Shown piece by piece: positions 18,006 to 26,574 of a DNA stretch of 64,000 nt. The position numbers and the translations under genes are program-made. Every line of letters begins with the position of its first letter. Within the stretch, counting starts at the first letter, position 1. The notes beneath the pieces were generated by a model. The model saw nothing but the letters and a program-made list of their open reading frames with translations, was not told the origin of the DNA and did no database searches. This DNA comes from Streptomyces sp. NBC_01689 (GTDB lineage Bacteria > Actinomycetota > Actinomycetes > Streptomycetales > Streptomycetaceae), in the NCBI RefSeq assembly GCF_036250675.1, contig NZ_CP109592.1:7006001-7070000 (forward strand), written 5' to 3'.

Positions 18006-19223
18006 GTGGACCGCTGCATCGTCTTGGTGGACGCCGGGTATCTGCTCGGTGCTGCCGCCAGCCTCCTGGCCGGGGAGCCCTCGAGATCCCGGATCACCGT
18101 CGACCACGGCGCCCTCATCCAGGGGCTGCGCGAGCGGGCCGAATCCGACACGGAGCGGCCCCTGCTGCGCATCTACTGGTTCGACGGCGCCCCCGACCGC
18201 GTACCGCAGCCGGAGCACCGCAGGCTCAGGGTGATGCCCCGGGTGACGGTACGCCTCGGCGCGCTCACCCGCAGTGACGGGCGCTGGGCACAGAAGGGCG
18301 TCGACGCCGCCATGCACGCCGAGCTCACCGAGCTCGCCCGCAACCGCGCCTGCTCCGACGTGGTCCTGGTGACCGGCGACGGGGATCTGCTGCCGGGCAT
18401 GATGGCCGCCAAGGAGCACGGGGTCGCCGTGCACCTGTGGGCCGTGCAGGCCGCGGACGGGGACTACAACCAGTCCGAGGACCTGGTCGCCGAGGCCGAC
18501 GAGCGCCGCGTGCTGGACCGGGCCTGGATCACCAAGGCCGTCCGGGCCAAGGAGATCGGCGGGATCTGCGCCCCGCCGCCCGCGCCGCGTCCCGAGATCG
18601 CGGCGATCCTCTCCGCGCCGCTGCCCGACCCCTCGCTGGCCGGCTCCGCCGAGCGCCCCGCCCAGGACGTGGAGCACGGGTCGGCCGCCGAGTCGCAGAA
18701 CGGCGCTGAGGAGCGCGTTCCCGCCCCCAAGGGCGTCCCCACCCCCAAGGACCTCGCCGCACTGCGCGCGCCCGGTGTCCAGGCCGTCCAGCCCCCCACC
18801 AGCGCCACCCTGCGCTGGTCCTCCGACAAGGGGTGGATCGAGCGGCCGGGCGGCACCGCGGAGTCCGCCGAGGCCGCCGCGCTGCCCACGCTCGCCCAGC
18901 TCACCTCCGCCGAGCAGCGCTGGGCCGACCGGGAGGAGGACATCACCACCGTCGGCGGCGACCCGTACGAGGTCGGACAGGTCTTCGCGCGCCGCTGGAT
19001 GGGGCGGCTCACGGACCAGAGCCATCTGCAGAAGCTGTCCGCGATGTATCCGCGCGTCCCGCACCGCGTCGACGGCGAGCTGCTGCGCTACGCCGCGCGG
19101 TTCGGCCTGCTCGCGCACAAGGACGACCAGATCGACGAGCACGACCGGTATGCCATCCGGGCCGGTTTCTGGCGCGAGATCGACGTGCGCACGGCCGCGG
19201 AGCACGCTTCCGCCGGGGAGTGA
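18006..19223 (+). CDS. NYN (PIN-like) domain protein, probable ribonuclease
   Basis: 405 residues. Residues ~1-180 form an NYN/LabA-type PIN-like nuclease domain: acidic first strand CIVLVDAGYLLGAA, then DGRWAQKGVDAAMHAEL, and VVLVTGDGDLLPGMMAAKEHG with the clustered Asp residues that bind metal. A Pro/Ala-rich linker (~195-260) leads to a C-terminal winged-helix-like domain (FARRWMGRLTDQSHLQKLSA). Probable RNA processing or decay role, inferred from family. GTG 18006 has GAGGG 8 nt upstream; in-frame GTG 17997 overlaps that site. Confidence 0.87.
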   Translation: MDRCIVLVDAGYLLGAAASLLAGEPSRSRITVDHGALIQGLRERAESDTERPLLRIYWFDGAPDRVPQPEHRRLRVMPRVTVRLGALTRSDGRWAQKGVDAAMHAELTELARNRACSDVVLVTGDGDLLPGMMAAKEHGVAVHLWAVQAADGDYNQSEDLVAEADERRVLDRAWITKAVRAKEIGGICAPPPAPRPEIAAILSAPLPDPSLAGSAERPAQDVEHGSAAESQNGAEERVPAPKGVPTPKDLAALRAPGVQAVQPPTSATLRWSSDKGWIERPGGTAESAEAAALPTLAQLTSAEQRWADREEDITTVGGDPYEVGQVFARRWMGRLTDQSHLQKLSAMYPRVPHRVDGELLRYAARFGLLAHKDDQIDEHDRYAIRAGFWREIDVRTAAEHASAGE

Positions 19224-19454
19224 ACCGGGAAGCCGCCGCAACCCCGCCGGGCGTCCGCCGGCCCTCCGCCCGCCCCGCCGCCGCGGGTGCGCGGGGACGG
19301 GTCACCGGGTGGCCCGCACCCCGCCGGGAGGCCGCCGGGTCCGCGCCCGTGGCGGAGCCGGTCACGTGCACGTCGGGCTCGAGACCCGGTCCAGCACCGC
19401 TCGGGACCGGGCTGAGGCGAGGGACCCGAACGCATAACGGGGCATCGGACCCCG

Positions 19455-19460
19455 TAGGCT
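19455..19460 (+). promoter_or_regulatory. -10 element TAGGCT for leaderless ABC transporter transcript
   Basis: TAGGCT ends 8 nt before the GTG at 19469, and there is no Shine-Dalgarno. The same TAGGCT-N7/8-start layout occurs at 23621-23626 and 33359-33364 on the minus strand. Confidence 0.55.
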
Positions 19461-19468
19461 CGTCCTTC

Positions 19469-20491
19469 GTGAGTACGCGCACGGCACAGGCAGTCCGGAA
19501 CGGACACGGGGGCGGTCTCGTGTGCGCCGTGCGCGGGCTGACCAAGACGTACCCCGCCGTCCGCGGACGGCGGGGCGCCCCCGGCACGCCCGAGGTGCGG
19601 GCCACGGACGGGGTGCGGCTGGACATCCGGCGCGGCGAGATCTTCGGACTGCTCGGACCGAACGGTGCCGGCAAGTCCACCCTGGTACGCCAGCTCACCG
19701 GGCTCATGCGGCCCGACAAGGGCAGCGTGGAGATCCTCGGGCACGACATCGTGCGCCATCCCGAGCGGGCGGCGCGGATCCTCGCCTACCTCGGACAGGA
19801 GTCCACGGCGCTCGACGAGCTGACCGTGTCGCTGGCTGCGGAGACGACCGCGCGGCTGCGCGGGCTGGAGCTGCGTGACGCACGGGCCGAGCGGGACGCC
19901 GTCCTCGACGAGCTGGGCCTGACCCCGCTGGCCTCCCGCCCCCTGAAGAAGCTGTCGGGCGGACAGCGCCGGCTGGCCTGTGTCGCCACCGCCCTGGTCG
20001 GGGAGCGGCCGCTGCTGGTCCTCGACGAGCCGACCACCGGCATGGACCCCGTCGCCCGGCGGGCCGTGTGGGCCGCCGTCGACCGGCGCCGGGCCGAGCG
20101 CGGCACGACCGTGCTGCTGGTCACCCACAACGTCATCGAGGCCGAGACCGTCCTCGACCGGGTCGCCGTCCTCGACCACGGCCGCGTCATCGCCTGCGAC
20201 ACCCCGGCCGGCCTGAAGGAGCGGGTCGCGGGCGAGGTCCGGGTCGAACTCGTCTGGCGGGAGAACGCCCCGCTGCACGTGCCCGAGGTCGCCGCGCTGC
20301 GCTCCCGGGCCGTCGAGTCGGGCCGCCGCTGGACCCTGCGGCTCGCCCCCGAGGAGGCCCGGGCGGCGGTCGCCACGGTCACCGGCGGCGCCGCCTTCGC
20401 CGCCCTCGACGACTTCACCCTGGCCACGCCGAGCCTGGAGGACGTGTACCTGGCGCTCGGCGGCGACACGCAGGGACTGGTGAAGGCATGA
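19469..20491 (+). CDS. ABC transporter ATP-binding protein
   Basis: 340 residues. Nucleotide-binding domain with Walker A LGPNGAGKST (~62-71), signature LSGGQRR, Walker B LLVLDEPTTGMD and switch His in LLVTHN. The C-terminal ~80 residues are the extension common in drug/daunorubicin-type exporters (DrrA-like). It works with the permease encoded downstream. The stop overlaps the ATG of a 47-codon ORF that bridges to the permease. Substrate unknown. Confidence 0.93.
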   Translation: MSTRTAQAVRNGHGGGLVCAVRGLTKTYPAVRGRRGAPGTPEVRATDGVRLDIRRGEIFGLLGPNGAGKSTLVRQLTGLMRPDKGSVEILGHDIVRHPERAARILAYLGQESTALDELTVSLAAETTARLRGLELRDARAERDAVLDELGLTPLASRPLKKLSGGQRRLACVATALVGERPLLVLDEPTTGMDPVARRAVWAAVDRRRAERGTTVLLVTHNVIEAETVLDRVAVLDHGRVIACDTPAGLKERVAGEVRVELVWRENAPLHVPEVAALRSRAVESGRRWTLRLAPEEARAAVATVTGGAAFAALDDFTLATPSLEDVYLALGGDTQGLVKA

Positions 20492-20631
20492 GCACGAGGG
20501 GCCTGGAATCCGTAGGGGAGTCCGTACGGACGGGGAGGGGCGTCATGGGCGTGCGCGACAGGGGCGACAAGGGCGACGGAGATGTCGGGGACAGGACGGC
20601 TGCCGGAGTGAAGAGGAGCAGCTCGACGTGA
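20488..20631 (+). CDS. 47-aa linking ORF between ABC ATPase and permease
   Basis: Starts at ATG 20488 inside the ATPase stop (ATGA) and ends with TGA overlapping the permease GTG (GTGA at 20628-20631). The product is hydrophilic, Gly/Arg/Asp-rich (RGVMGVRDRGDKGDGDVGDR), with no hydrophobic segment. It may be a real small protein, or only a coupling ORF that carries ribosomes from the ATPase to the permease. An ancestral permease start at 20488 followed by a frame change is a third possibility. Confidence 0.45.
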   Translation: MSTRGLESVGESVRTGRGVMGVRDRGDKGDGDVGDRTAAGVKRSSST

Positions 20632-21449
20632 GTGTCGTACCCGCCGAGGTGCTGCCGGGCAGCGCGCTGTCCGTGGCCGAGGAGATCGGTGACGCCGTGG
20701 AACTGGGGCCGAGGGCCCGGCTGTGGCCCTCCCTCGCCGCCGTGTACCGGGCGCAGCTGTCCCGGGCACGGGTGGCCCGGATCCCGCTGCTGTTCGTGGC
20801 CACCTTCCAGTCCGTCGGGATCATGATCCTGATGCGGGGCGTGGTGGACGGCGGGGGCGAGGCACGGGCCGTGGTGGCCGGGGCGTCGGTCCTGGTGGTC
20901 GCCTTCGTCGCGCTGAACCTCCTCGCCCAGTACTTCGGGCACCTGCGGGCCGGCGGCGGCCTCGACCACTACGCCACGCTGCCGGTGCCCCCGGCGGCCG
21001 TGGTCCTCGGCGCGGCGGGCGCGTACGCGTCCTTCACCGTGCCCGGGACCGTCGCCACCGCCGTCTTCGGCTGTGTGCTCTTCGGGCTCCCGATGGCCCA
21101 TCTGTGGGTGCTCGTCGCGGTGATCCCGCTGGCCGGCGCGGCGCTCGCCGGGCTGGGGGCGGCCCTCGGGCTGCTCGCGCCGCGGCCCGAACTCGCGACG
21201 CTGCTCGGGCAGCTCGGCATGTCCGCCGCGCTGCTGCTGGGGGTGCTGCCGGCCGACCGGCTGCCGACGGTCGTGCAGTACGGGCGTGACCTGCTGCCCT
21301 CGACGTACGGCGTCGAGGCGTTCGCGCGCACGTTCGGGCCGCATCCGGACTGGACCTTCGTCCTCGGTGATCTCGCCGTCTGCGCCGGTGTCGGGGTCGC
21401 CTCGCTGGCCGTGGCGACCTGGGCGTACCGCCGGGCGGCCGTCCGGTGA
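20628..21449 (+). CDS. ABC transporter permease (ABC-2-like)
   Basis: 273 residues with about six membrane segments after a ~45-residue cytosolic N-terminus (for example [40 protein letters not shown] and ATLLGQLGMSAALLLGVL). The layout, short N-terminal arm then six helices, fits ABC-2-type permeases. It should pair with the upstream ATPase as an exporter. GTG 20628 has GAGGAG about 10 nt upstream. Confidence 0.85.
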   Translation: MSVVPAEVLPGSALSVAEEIGDAVELGPRARLWPSLAAVYRAQLSRARVARIPLLFVATFQSVGIMILMRGVVDGGGEARAVVAGASVLVVAFVALNLLAQYFGHLRAGGGLDHYATLPVPPAAVVLGAAGAYASFTVPGTVATAVFGCVLFGLPMAHLWVLVAVIPLAGAALAGLGAALGLLAPRPELATLLGQLGMSAALLLGVLPADRLPTVVQYGRDLLPSTYGVEAFARTFGPHPDWTFVLGDLAVCAGVGVASLAVATWAYRRAAVR

Positions 21450-21483
21450 CGCGGCCCGCGGCCGGGCCTGGCACGATGTCAGG

Positions 21484-22146
21484 GTGACCGCACCGCTGAC
21501 TCCGCCTCCGCCGCCGCACCACCAGCCCTCGGACGACGCCCACGGGTGGCAGGCGCCGCCCGCCGGTGGCGCCGCCGGGCCCGCCGGGTACGGGAAGGAC
21601 GGGCCCGGGACGAGGGCCGAACTGCTGGAGGCCGCCGTCGTCACGGTGGCGGTGGCGCTCGCGGGGGTGCTGCTCGGGGTGCTGTGGTGGTGGCTGGCGC
21701 CGCACGTGCCGCTGGTCGCGGACGACACCGCGGTGTACCTGAAGGACACCGAGGGGGAGCAGGCCATCGGGGTGGACGGGACGTTCACGCTGCTGGCGCT
21801 CGCGTTCGGGGTGGTCAGCGCGGCCGTGGTGTTCCTGGTGCGGCGGCGTGGGGGTGTGCCGCTGGTCGTCGGGCTCGCGGTCGGGGGGCTGCTCGGGTCG
21901 GTGCTCGCGTGGCGGCTCGGGGTGTATCTGGGGCCCACGCAGAACGTGGTCGCCCATGCGAAGGCCGTGGGCAAGGGGGTGACGTTCTCGGCGCCGTTGA
22001 AGCTGGGGGCGAAGGGGGCGTTGCTGGCCTGGTCGTTGGGGGCGCTGGTGGTGCATCTCGGGTTGACCGCGTTGTTCGGGCCGCGGGATCCGGATCCGTA
22101 CGAGAGTCCGTACCCGGGGTTCCCGGCGGGGCCTCCGGCGAGCTGA
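21484..22146 (+). CDS. hypothetical membrane protein with Pro-rich N-terminus
   Basis: 220 residues. The first ~45 are Pro/Gly/His-rich; about four membrane segments follow (VVTVAVALAGVLLGVLWWWL, FTLLALAFGVVSAAVVFLV, VVGLAVGGLLGSVLAW, and one near the C-terminus), then a Pro-rich tail. The loop HVPLVADDTAVYLKDTEGEQ is conserved in similar uncharacterised actinobacterial proteins as far as I recall. GTG 21484 follows a possible -10 CACGAT (21472-21477) by 6 nt, suggesting a leaderless transcript. No function assigned. Confidence 0.75.
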   Translation: MTAPLTPPPPPHHQPSDDAHGWQAPPAGGAAGPAGYGKDGPGTRAELLEAAVVTVAVALAGVLLGVLWWWLAPHVPLVADDTAVYLKDTEGEQAIGVDGTFTLLALAFGVVSAAVVFLVRRRGGVPLVVGLAVGGLLGSVLAWRLGVYLGPTQNVVAHAKAVGKGVTFSAPLKLGAKGALLAWSLGALVVHLGLTALFGPRDPDPYESPYPGFPAGPPAS

Positions 22147-22158
22147 CGGCCTCCGCCG

Positions 22159-22180
22159 GGCGGGGGTTTTCGCCCCCGCC
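22159..22180 (+). terminator. GC-rich hairpin terminator
   Basis: GGCGGGGG (22159-22166), loop TTTTCG, CCCCCGCC (22173-22180). It lies 13 bp after the membrane-protein stop. A second hairpin CCGGGGC-TCC-GCCCCGG follows at 22201-22217. Confidence 0.75.
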
Positions 22181-22330
22181 GCCCCTACCCGTCCCGTCCC
22201 CCGGGGCTCCGCCCCGGACCCCGCCAGGGGCGCTGCGCCCCCTGGACCCCCGCATCGCCCGAAGGGCTCGTCCTCGAACGCCGGACGGGCTGGAGATGCG
22301 CGCCCTCGCGCATCAGGCCCCGGGATGCGG
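22181..22330. repeat. Streptomyces REP-like intergenic repeat, copy A
   Basis: Cluster of short GC-rich palindromes followed by CTCGTCCTCGAACGCCGGAC and GGGCTGGA (22267-22294). A second copy of the same core, with two or three substitutions, is at 59737-59764. I know this core as a dispersed intergenic repeat of Streptomyces genomes. There is no gene in this gap. Confidence 0.65.
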
Positions 22331-22341
22331 ACGGGGCCGGT

Positions 22342-22845
22342 TCAGTCCCGTGCGACCGGTGCGCGGACCGCGTTCGTGAGTGCGGCGAGGTCGTCGGGGG
22401 CCAGTTCGACCTCCAGGCCGCGCCGTCCCGCCGAGACACAGATCGTCTCGTGCAGCCGCGCGGACGCGTCCAGCACCGTACGGAGCCGCTTGCGCTGGCC
22501 GAGGGGTGAGATGCCGCCTCGGACGTACCCCGTGGTGCGTTCGGCGGCCGCCGGGTCGGCCATCGCGGCCCGCTTGCCGCCCACCGCGGTGGCCAGGGCC
22601 TTCAGGTCCAGGGAGCCGGCGACCGGGACCACCGCGACGACGAGGGCGCCGTCCACGTCCGCGACGAGGGTCTTGAAGACCCGGTCGGGGGAGACGCCCA
22701 TCGCCTCGGCCGCCTCCTCGCCGTAGGAGGGGTGCGCGGGGTCGTGCTCGTAGGCGTGCACGGTGTACGGGACGCCCGCCGCCGTCAGGGCGACGGTCGC
22801 GGGCGTGCCGCCGGACTGCTGCTGTTTCTTCGGCTTCTTGGCCAT
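22342..22845 (-). CDS. ybaK: Cys-tRNA(Pro)/Cys-tRNA(Cys) deacylase, YbaK family
   Basis: 167 residues with the YbaK/ProX editing-domain fold. It hydrolyses Cys-tRNA(Pro) mischarged by prolyl-tRNA synthetase. The key lysine is in DRVFKTLVADVDG (K58), and the glycine-rich loop is GYVRGGISPLGQRKRL. Length is typical. Start ATG 22845 with GGGAAGG just upstream. The N-terminus MAKKPKKQQQSGG is a basic extension. Confidence 0.93.
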   Translation of the reverse strand: MAKKPKKQQQSGGTPATVALTAAGVPYTVHAYEHDPAHPSYGEEAAEAMGVSPDRVFKTLVADVDGALVVAVVPVAGSLDLKALATAVGGKRAAMADPAAAERTTGYVRGGISPLGQRKRLRTVLDASARLHETICVSAGRRGLEVELAPDDLAALTNAVRAPVARD

Positions 22846-22871
22846 CGGCCTTCCCGGATGCGCGAGGGGTG

Positions 22872-23612
22872 TCAGTTCAGGCTCGTGGGGCCGCGCGTCA
22901 GGTCCGACGCCGGCAACGACGGCAGGTTACGGATGATCGCGGTCTCCGCGCGCAGGAGTTTCAGCTCCTCGCGGAGGCGGGAGGCCGTGTCGGAGGCCTG
23001 GAGCAGCTGCTGTTTGGCCGGGATGTCGAGCATCGCGGCGGCCGCCACCAGGTACGAGACGACCGCCGGTTCGTCCGGGAGGTCGGCGCCCGTGGACAGG
23101 GACCGTTCGCGGGCGCCCGCGAGCCGCTTCTGATACTGGCGGAAGGCGCGGAGCACGCCCTCGGCGAGTGCGCCCGCCTCCTCACCGGGGTCCTCCGGCA
23201 GTTCCTCCAGCTCGGCCGTGAGGAACGCCCCGGAGGCCTCGACGGACAGCAGGCGGACCCGGGTGGTGCCGGTGGCCAGCACCTCGAAGCTGCCGTCGGC
23301 GCGCTCCCGGATGGTCGCGGCGTCCGCGATGCAGCCCACCTCGTGGAAGGCGAGGAAGGGGTTGTCGCCGAAGCCGGCCGCGGGTCCGCGGTCGGGTACG
23401 GCGGTCTGGTCCGGCATGCCGGGGCCGCTCGTCGCGACCTCGTGCCCGTCGCGGATCGCGACGACGGCGAACCGGCGCGGTTCGTCCTCGGGGGTCTTCA
23501 ACAGATCGCGCATCATGGCGCGATAGCGCTCCTCGAAGATGTTCAGAGGAAGCACGAGCCCCGGGAACAGTACCGAGTTCAGCGGGAAGAGGGGGAGCCG
23601 GACGGTGGTCAC
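22872..23612 (-). CDS. Lon N-terminal (substrate-binding) domain protein without protease domain
   Basis: 246 residues consisting of the LON substrate-binding domain alone: LPLFPLNSVLFPGLVLPLNI at the N-terminus, FEERYRAMMRDLL, EVGCIADAATIRERADGSFE and VLATGTTRVRLLSVEASGAF. There is no AAA+ or Ser-Lys protease domain. Such stand-alone proteins are widespread in actinobacteria with unknown role. GTG 23612 is chosen because a TAGGCT -10 element ends 8 nt upstream; a TTG at 23621 would lie inside that element. Confidence 0.88.
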   Translation of the reverse strand: MTTVRLPLFPLNSVLFPGLVLPLNIFEERYRAMMRDLLKTPEDEPRRFAVVAIRDGHEVATSGPGMPDQTAVPDRGPAAGFGDNPFLAFHEVGCIADAATIRERADGSFEVLATGTTRVRLLSVEASGAFLTAELEELPEDPGEEAGALAEGVLRAFRQYQKRLAGARERSLSTGADLPDEPAVVSYLVAAAAMLDIPAKQQLLQASDTASRLREELKLLRAETAIIRNLPSLPASDLTRGPTSLN

Positions 23613-23620
23613 GACGGGCA

Positions 23621-23626
23621 AGCCTA
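23621..23626 (-). promoter_or_regulatory. -10 element TAGGCT for leaderless LON-domain gene
   Basis: On the minus strand TAGGCT is followed by 8 nt and then GTG 23612. Its TAG is also the stop codon of the upstream gene (23624-23626), so promoter and stop share bases. Confidence 0.55.
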
Positions 23627-24655
23627 ATGGTCGCCGGAGGGAGCGCGTCCGCCGTGCTCACTCCGTGGATGTACGGGCATGCGGGACGCGACCTCCAGAC
23701 GGACCCCGTCGCGCAGTTCCAGGAACTGGCCGAGGGGGTCGTCCGAGACCCGGTCCCAGGGGAACGAGGTGGCGTAGGGGCCGATCAGACGGAGCTGTTC
23801 CAGGGCGTCCGTCCAGCGTTCCAGCCTGATCAGGACGTAGGTGAGCAGATTGCGGACCTCGGCGGGCCACGGATCGGCGGGTCCGTAGGCCGCCGAGACC
23901 GCGATGGCGAGGTCGGCCGCCGCGTCGAGCCGTTCGCGCCGCACCACGGCCCCGCCGCCCTCGGTGAGGAACGCGAAGGCGGCGCGCACCGGCAGGGCCT
24001 GCACCAGGGAGCCCGGCAGCGCGTCCTGGGCTGCCCGTTCGGCGAAGTCGAAGCACTCGCGGTGCGAGCCGTACCAGGCGGCCGAGAGGTACTTCAGGGC
24101 GGCGACGTGGCATCCGTAGTGGTGGGGGGAGCGGCGTACGGCCTCGCCCCACAACTTCTCGAACTCGGTGTGTCCGGCGTTGGTCCCCCGGGCGTGGTCG
24201 AGCGCGATCCGCCACGGCACCGGGTCGTGCGGGTCGCCCTCGGCCGCGGACGTGATGAGCGGGCCGACCTGCCGCAGCAGCTCGGCCCGCGCGGGCGACT
24301 CCCACCAGCGGCGCACCGCGAGTTCCGCCTTGACCAGGAGCGCGTCCGGGTCGTGCGGGGAGTCGCTCTGCCACTTCTCCAGCCACTCGCCACGACACCG
24401 CGCGAAGGCGGCGAGCCGCATCGTGTACCGGTCGCGGTTCTCCCACTCGGCGGCCTCGCGGGTGGTCGCGAGCAGCTTGGCCGTGGTGCCGTACTCGCCG
24501 CGGCCCGCGCCGACCAGGGCCGGGCCGAGCCGGTCGTCGGGGGCGTCCAGCAGCACCTCGTCGTCGGCGGGCAGGCCGGAGGCGAGACGGGGGGAGTTCC
24601 GGGCCATCCGGGCCGTGCGGATGAGCGCGCGCAGCAGTGCCATGGTGTCGACCAT
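23624..24655 (-). CDS. hypothetical cytosolic helical-repeat protein
   Basis: 343 residues, no signal peptide or membrane segment. It is rich in Ala/Trp/Arg helices with a repeated pattern of ~35 residues (WENRDRYTMRLAAFARCRGE, DALLVKAELAVRRWWE, HHYGCHVAALKYLSAAWYG, DALEQLRLIGPYATSF), suggestive of TPR-like repeats. I do not recognise a named family. Start ATG 24655 (MVDTMALLRAL) is tentative; an in-frame ATG lies at 24643 and neither has a clear ribosome site. Confidence 0.75.
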   Translation of the reverse strand: MVDTMALLRALIRTARMARNSPRLASGLPADDEVLLDAPDDRLGPALVGAGRGEYGTTAKLLATTREAAEWENRDRYTMRLAAFARCRGEWLEKWQSDSPHDPDALLVKAELAVRRWWESPARAELLRQVGPLITSAAEGDPHDPVPWRIALDHARGTNAGHTEFEKLWGEAVRRSPHHYGCHVAALKYLSAAWYGSHRECFDFAERAAQDALPGSLVQALPVRAAFAFLTEGGGAVVRRERLDAAADLAIAVSAAYGPADPWPAEVRNLLTYVLIRLERWTDALEQLRLIGPYATSFPWDRVSDDPLGQFLELRDGVRLEVASRMPVHPRSEHGGRAPSGDH

Positions 24656-24832
24656 TGAAAGACGCAGGTCGGAGCTGTGCCAGAGGGGGCGCGGTGAAGC
24701 TTTCGTAACCGCTGATTGGTTGTACGCCGAACATTCAAGAATGGGCAAATAATGCCCGTTTCCCGGCTATTGAACCCTGGTCAACAGGAGCGGCCCCCGG
24801 CCCCGGCCCCGGCCAGGTTGGCCGCGATGCGG
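24656..24832. other. intergenic region with small dyad
   Basis: 177 bp between two minus-strand genes. It contains GGGCA-AATAA-TGCCC (24744-24758) in an AT-richer patch, and a run of CCCCGG units (24794-24814). No gene seen. Confidence 0.4.
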
Positions 24833-26413
24833 TCAGCTGCGCCTCAGCAGCCGTGTCGCCCCGGCCGCCACCGTCGTCGCCAGGATCCAGCCGAGCAGGA
24901 TCACCACGGCGGCCAGCCACTGCCAGCCGCCGCGCAGCTGCCAGACGCCCACCTGTCCGAGGTCGATCACGGGCAGCAGCAGGTCCAGGGCGAACAGCGC
25001 CGCGTTCCAGGGCGGATGTCCGCCGTCGTCGACCGGCGGATGGCTCGCGTGCGAGAACGCGATCGACGTCGCCGCCCACAGCACCGCCATCCACAGGGCC
25101 GCACGGCCGGGCCGGTAGCCGTAGGCGACCGTCCAGTCCTGCGCGTACCCCCACAGCTTGGCCGCGAGCGGCAGCGTCTCGCGGCGGCGGCGCTGCTTGG
25201 CGAGCAGCACCTCGCGGGCGTCCTCGTCCTCGCCGGAGTCGCGCAGCACGGTGGCCAGCCGCTCGTACGGCTCCGGGCTGTACTCGGCGGTCGCCGCCGC
25301 CACCCACTCCAGCCGCCGCGTCAGCGGGAACGCGCCCTGGGGCACGAGGTTCTCGTAGCTGAAGCCGCCCATGTGCAGATTGCCCGGCCGGGGCCAGCTG
25401 TCCGCCCGGTCGACCAGATTGACGATCCGCGCGCCGGACAGGACGACCTTGCCCCGCTCGGGCCGCTCCCCGAGAAAGCGCAGTTCCGGTGTCTGCACCC
25501 GCAGCAGCGACAGCTCCTGGTCGTCGTCGAAGGTGAAGCGGGCCCGCTCGAAGTCGACCGCGTCTCCGAACCGCCCGTCGTCCAGCCGTATCCCGCCCCG
25601 GCACTCGAACCGCTGCACCAGCGTGCCGCGCGCCGGGGTGGTGCCGCTGGTCAGCCAGGGCGCTCCGACCGCCGCGGGTGTCATGTACAGCGTGCGGTTG
25701 ACGGTCAGCTGGGGCGCGTTCAGGGCGAGCCGGGTGTACGGATTGCTCAGCCTGCTGCCGCGCAGGCTGAGGGAGACGCCGACGGTCGCGCCGCGCAGGC
25801 TCAGCTCGCCGTGCGACTCCAGCATCTCCGCCTGCAGGTCCTGCCCCACCGTCATCCCGTCGCCGGTGATCGAGCGGCCGCGCCGGTCCCGGTAGACCAC
25901 GGCCTGGTTGAGCATCAGGTCGGTGCCGATGTGCGCGTCGGTCAGCCGTACGCCGTTGTGGAAGCGGCAGCGCGGCAGATGCAGGTCGCCCTCCGTGTGC
26001 ACCCGGGCCGCCTCCAGGCGCGGCACCGAGCAGTCGACCAGGCGCACGGTCGTGAAGCGGGCCTCCGGCAGCAGGACCTCCTTCTCGAACCGGCAGCCCT
26101 TCAGCTCGACGTACGGCACCACGGTGCCGCCCGCGAGATCCAGGACGTCGCGGATCCGGACGCCGGTCAGCTTCAGCGAGGCGACCCGGCCCTGCAGGGC
26201 CGGCGGCCCGTCGAGCAGCAGCCACGCCACGATCCGTGCCCGCACGCTGCGCTCGGGACCCCAGGGGTGGCCGCCGTGCGGATCGTCCACGGCGGTGTCC
26301 CCGTCGCGCAGGTCGTACACGCTGCCGTTGCGGAAGGCCTGCCACATCCCGGCCTCGGCGGCGGTCAGTTCGTCCGGCAGGTCCCCGGCGCGGAGGCCGG
26401 CACCCTCGGTCAC
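24833..26413 (-). CDS. beta-helix (pentapeptide-like) protein with C-terminal membrane domain
   Basis: 526 residues. Residues ~85-330 show the periodic [A/V/L]-x-[L/F]-x-x pattern of right-handed beta-helices (VASLKLTGVRIRDVLDLAGG, LKGCRFEKEVLLPEARFTTV, LVDCSVPRLEAARVHTEGDL). The C-terminal ~120 residues contain two to four membrane segments (AALWMAVLWAATSIAFSH, LAAVVILLGWILATTVAAG). Homologues are often labelled membrane-associated oxidoreductase, but I see no nucleotide-binding or redox motif, so I do not adopt that name. GTG 26413 has GGAAG just upstream. Divergent from hisD. Confidence 0.75.
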   Translation of the reverse strand: MTEGAGLRAGDLPDELTAAEAGMWQAFRNGSVYDLRDGDTAVDDPHGGHPWGPERSVRARIVAWLLLDGPPALQGRVASLKLTGVRIRDVLDLAGGTVVPYVELKGCRFEKEVLLPEARFTTVRLVDCSVPRLEAARVHTEGDLHLPRCRFHNGVRLTDAHIGTDLMLNQAVVYRDRRGRSITGDGMTVGQDLQAEMLESHGELSLRGATVGVSLSLRGSRLSNPYTRLALNAPQLTVNRTLYMTPAAVGAPWLTSGTTPARGTLVQRFECRGGIRLDDGRFGDAVDFERARFTFDDDQELSLLRVQTPELRFLGERPERGKVVLSGARIVNLVDRADSWPRPGNLHMGGFSYENLVPQGAFPLTRRLEWVAAATAEYSPEPYERLATVLRDSGEDEDAREVLLAKQRRRRETLPLAAKLWGYAQDWTVAYGYRPGRAALWMAVLWAATSIAFSHASHPPVDDGGHPPWNAALFALDLLLPVIDLGQVGVWQLRGGWQWLAAVVILLGWILATTVAAGATRLLRRS

Positions 26414-26529
26414 GGTGCTTCCCTTCCTCCCCAGCTACTCGCGGGTTTCGTACAACCGTTCATGCCCGCTGTGTGACAGGCCGAACGCTACTGGTGACGA
26501 CGATGTACCGGGGGAGACACCGGTGGCTT

Positions 26530-26546
26530 GTATCAGTCATTGATAC
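26530..26546. promoter_or_regulatory. palindrome GTATCA-N5-TGATAC upstream of hisD
   Basis: Perfect 6-bp half sites around GTCAT, centred about 50 bp upstream of the probable hisD transcription start, in an otherwise GC-rich divergent region. Candidate operator; the binding protein is unknown. Confidence 0.5.
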
Positions 26547-26574
26547 GGGCGACCGGCGCCTTATCTCGGTCTGA

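Noticed and set aside
24744..24758. GGGCA-AATAA-TGCCC dyad as a terminator
   Set aside because: The stem is only 5 bp, without extension; it may be an operator or chance, so it is only noted in the intergenic entry.
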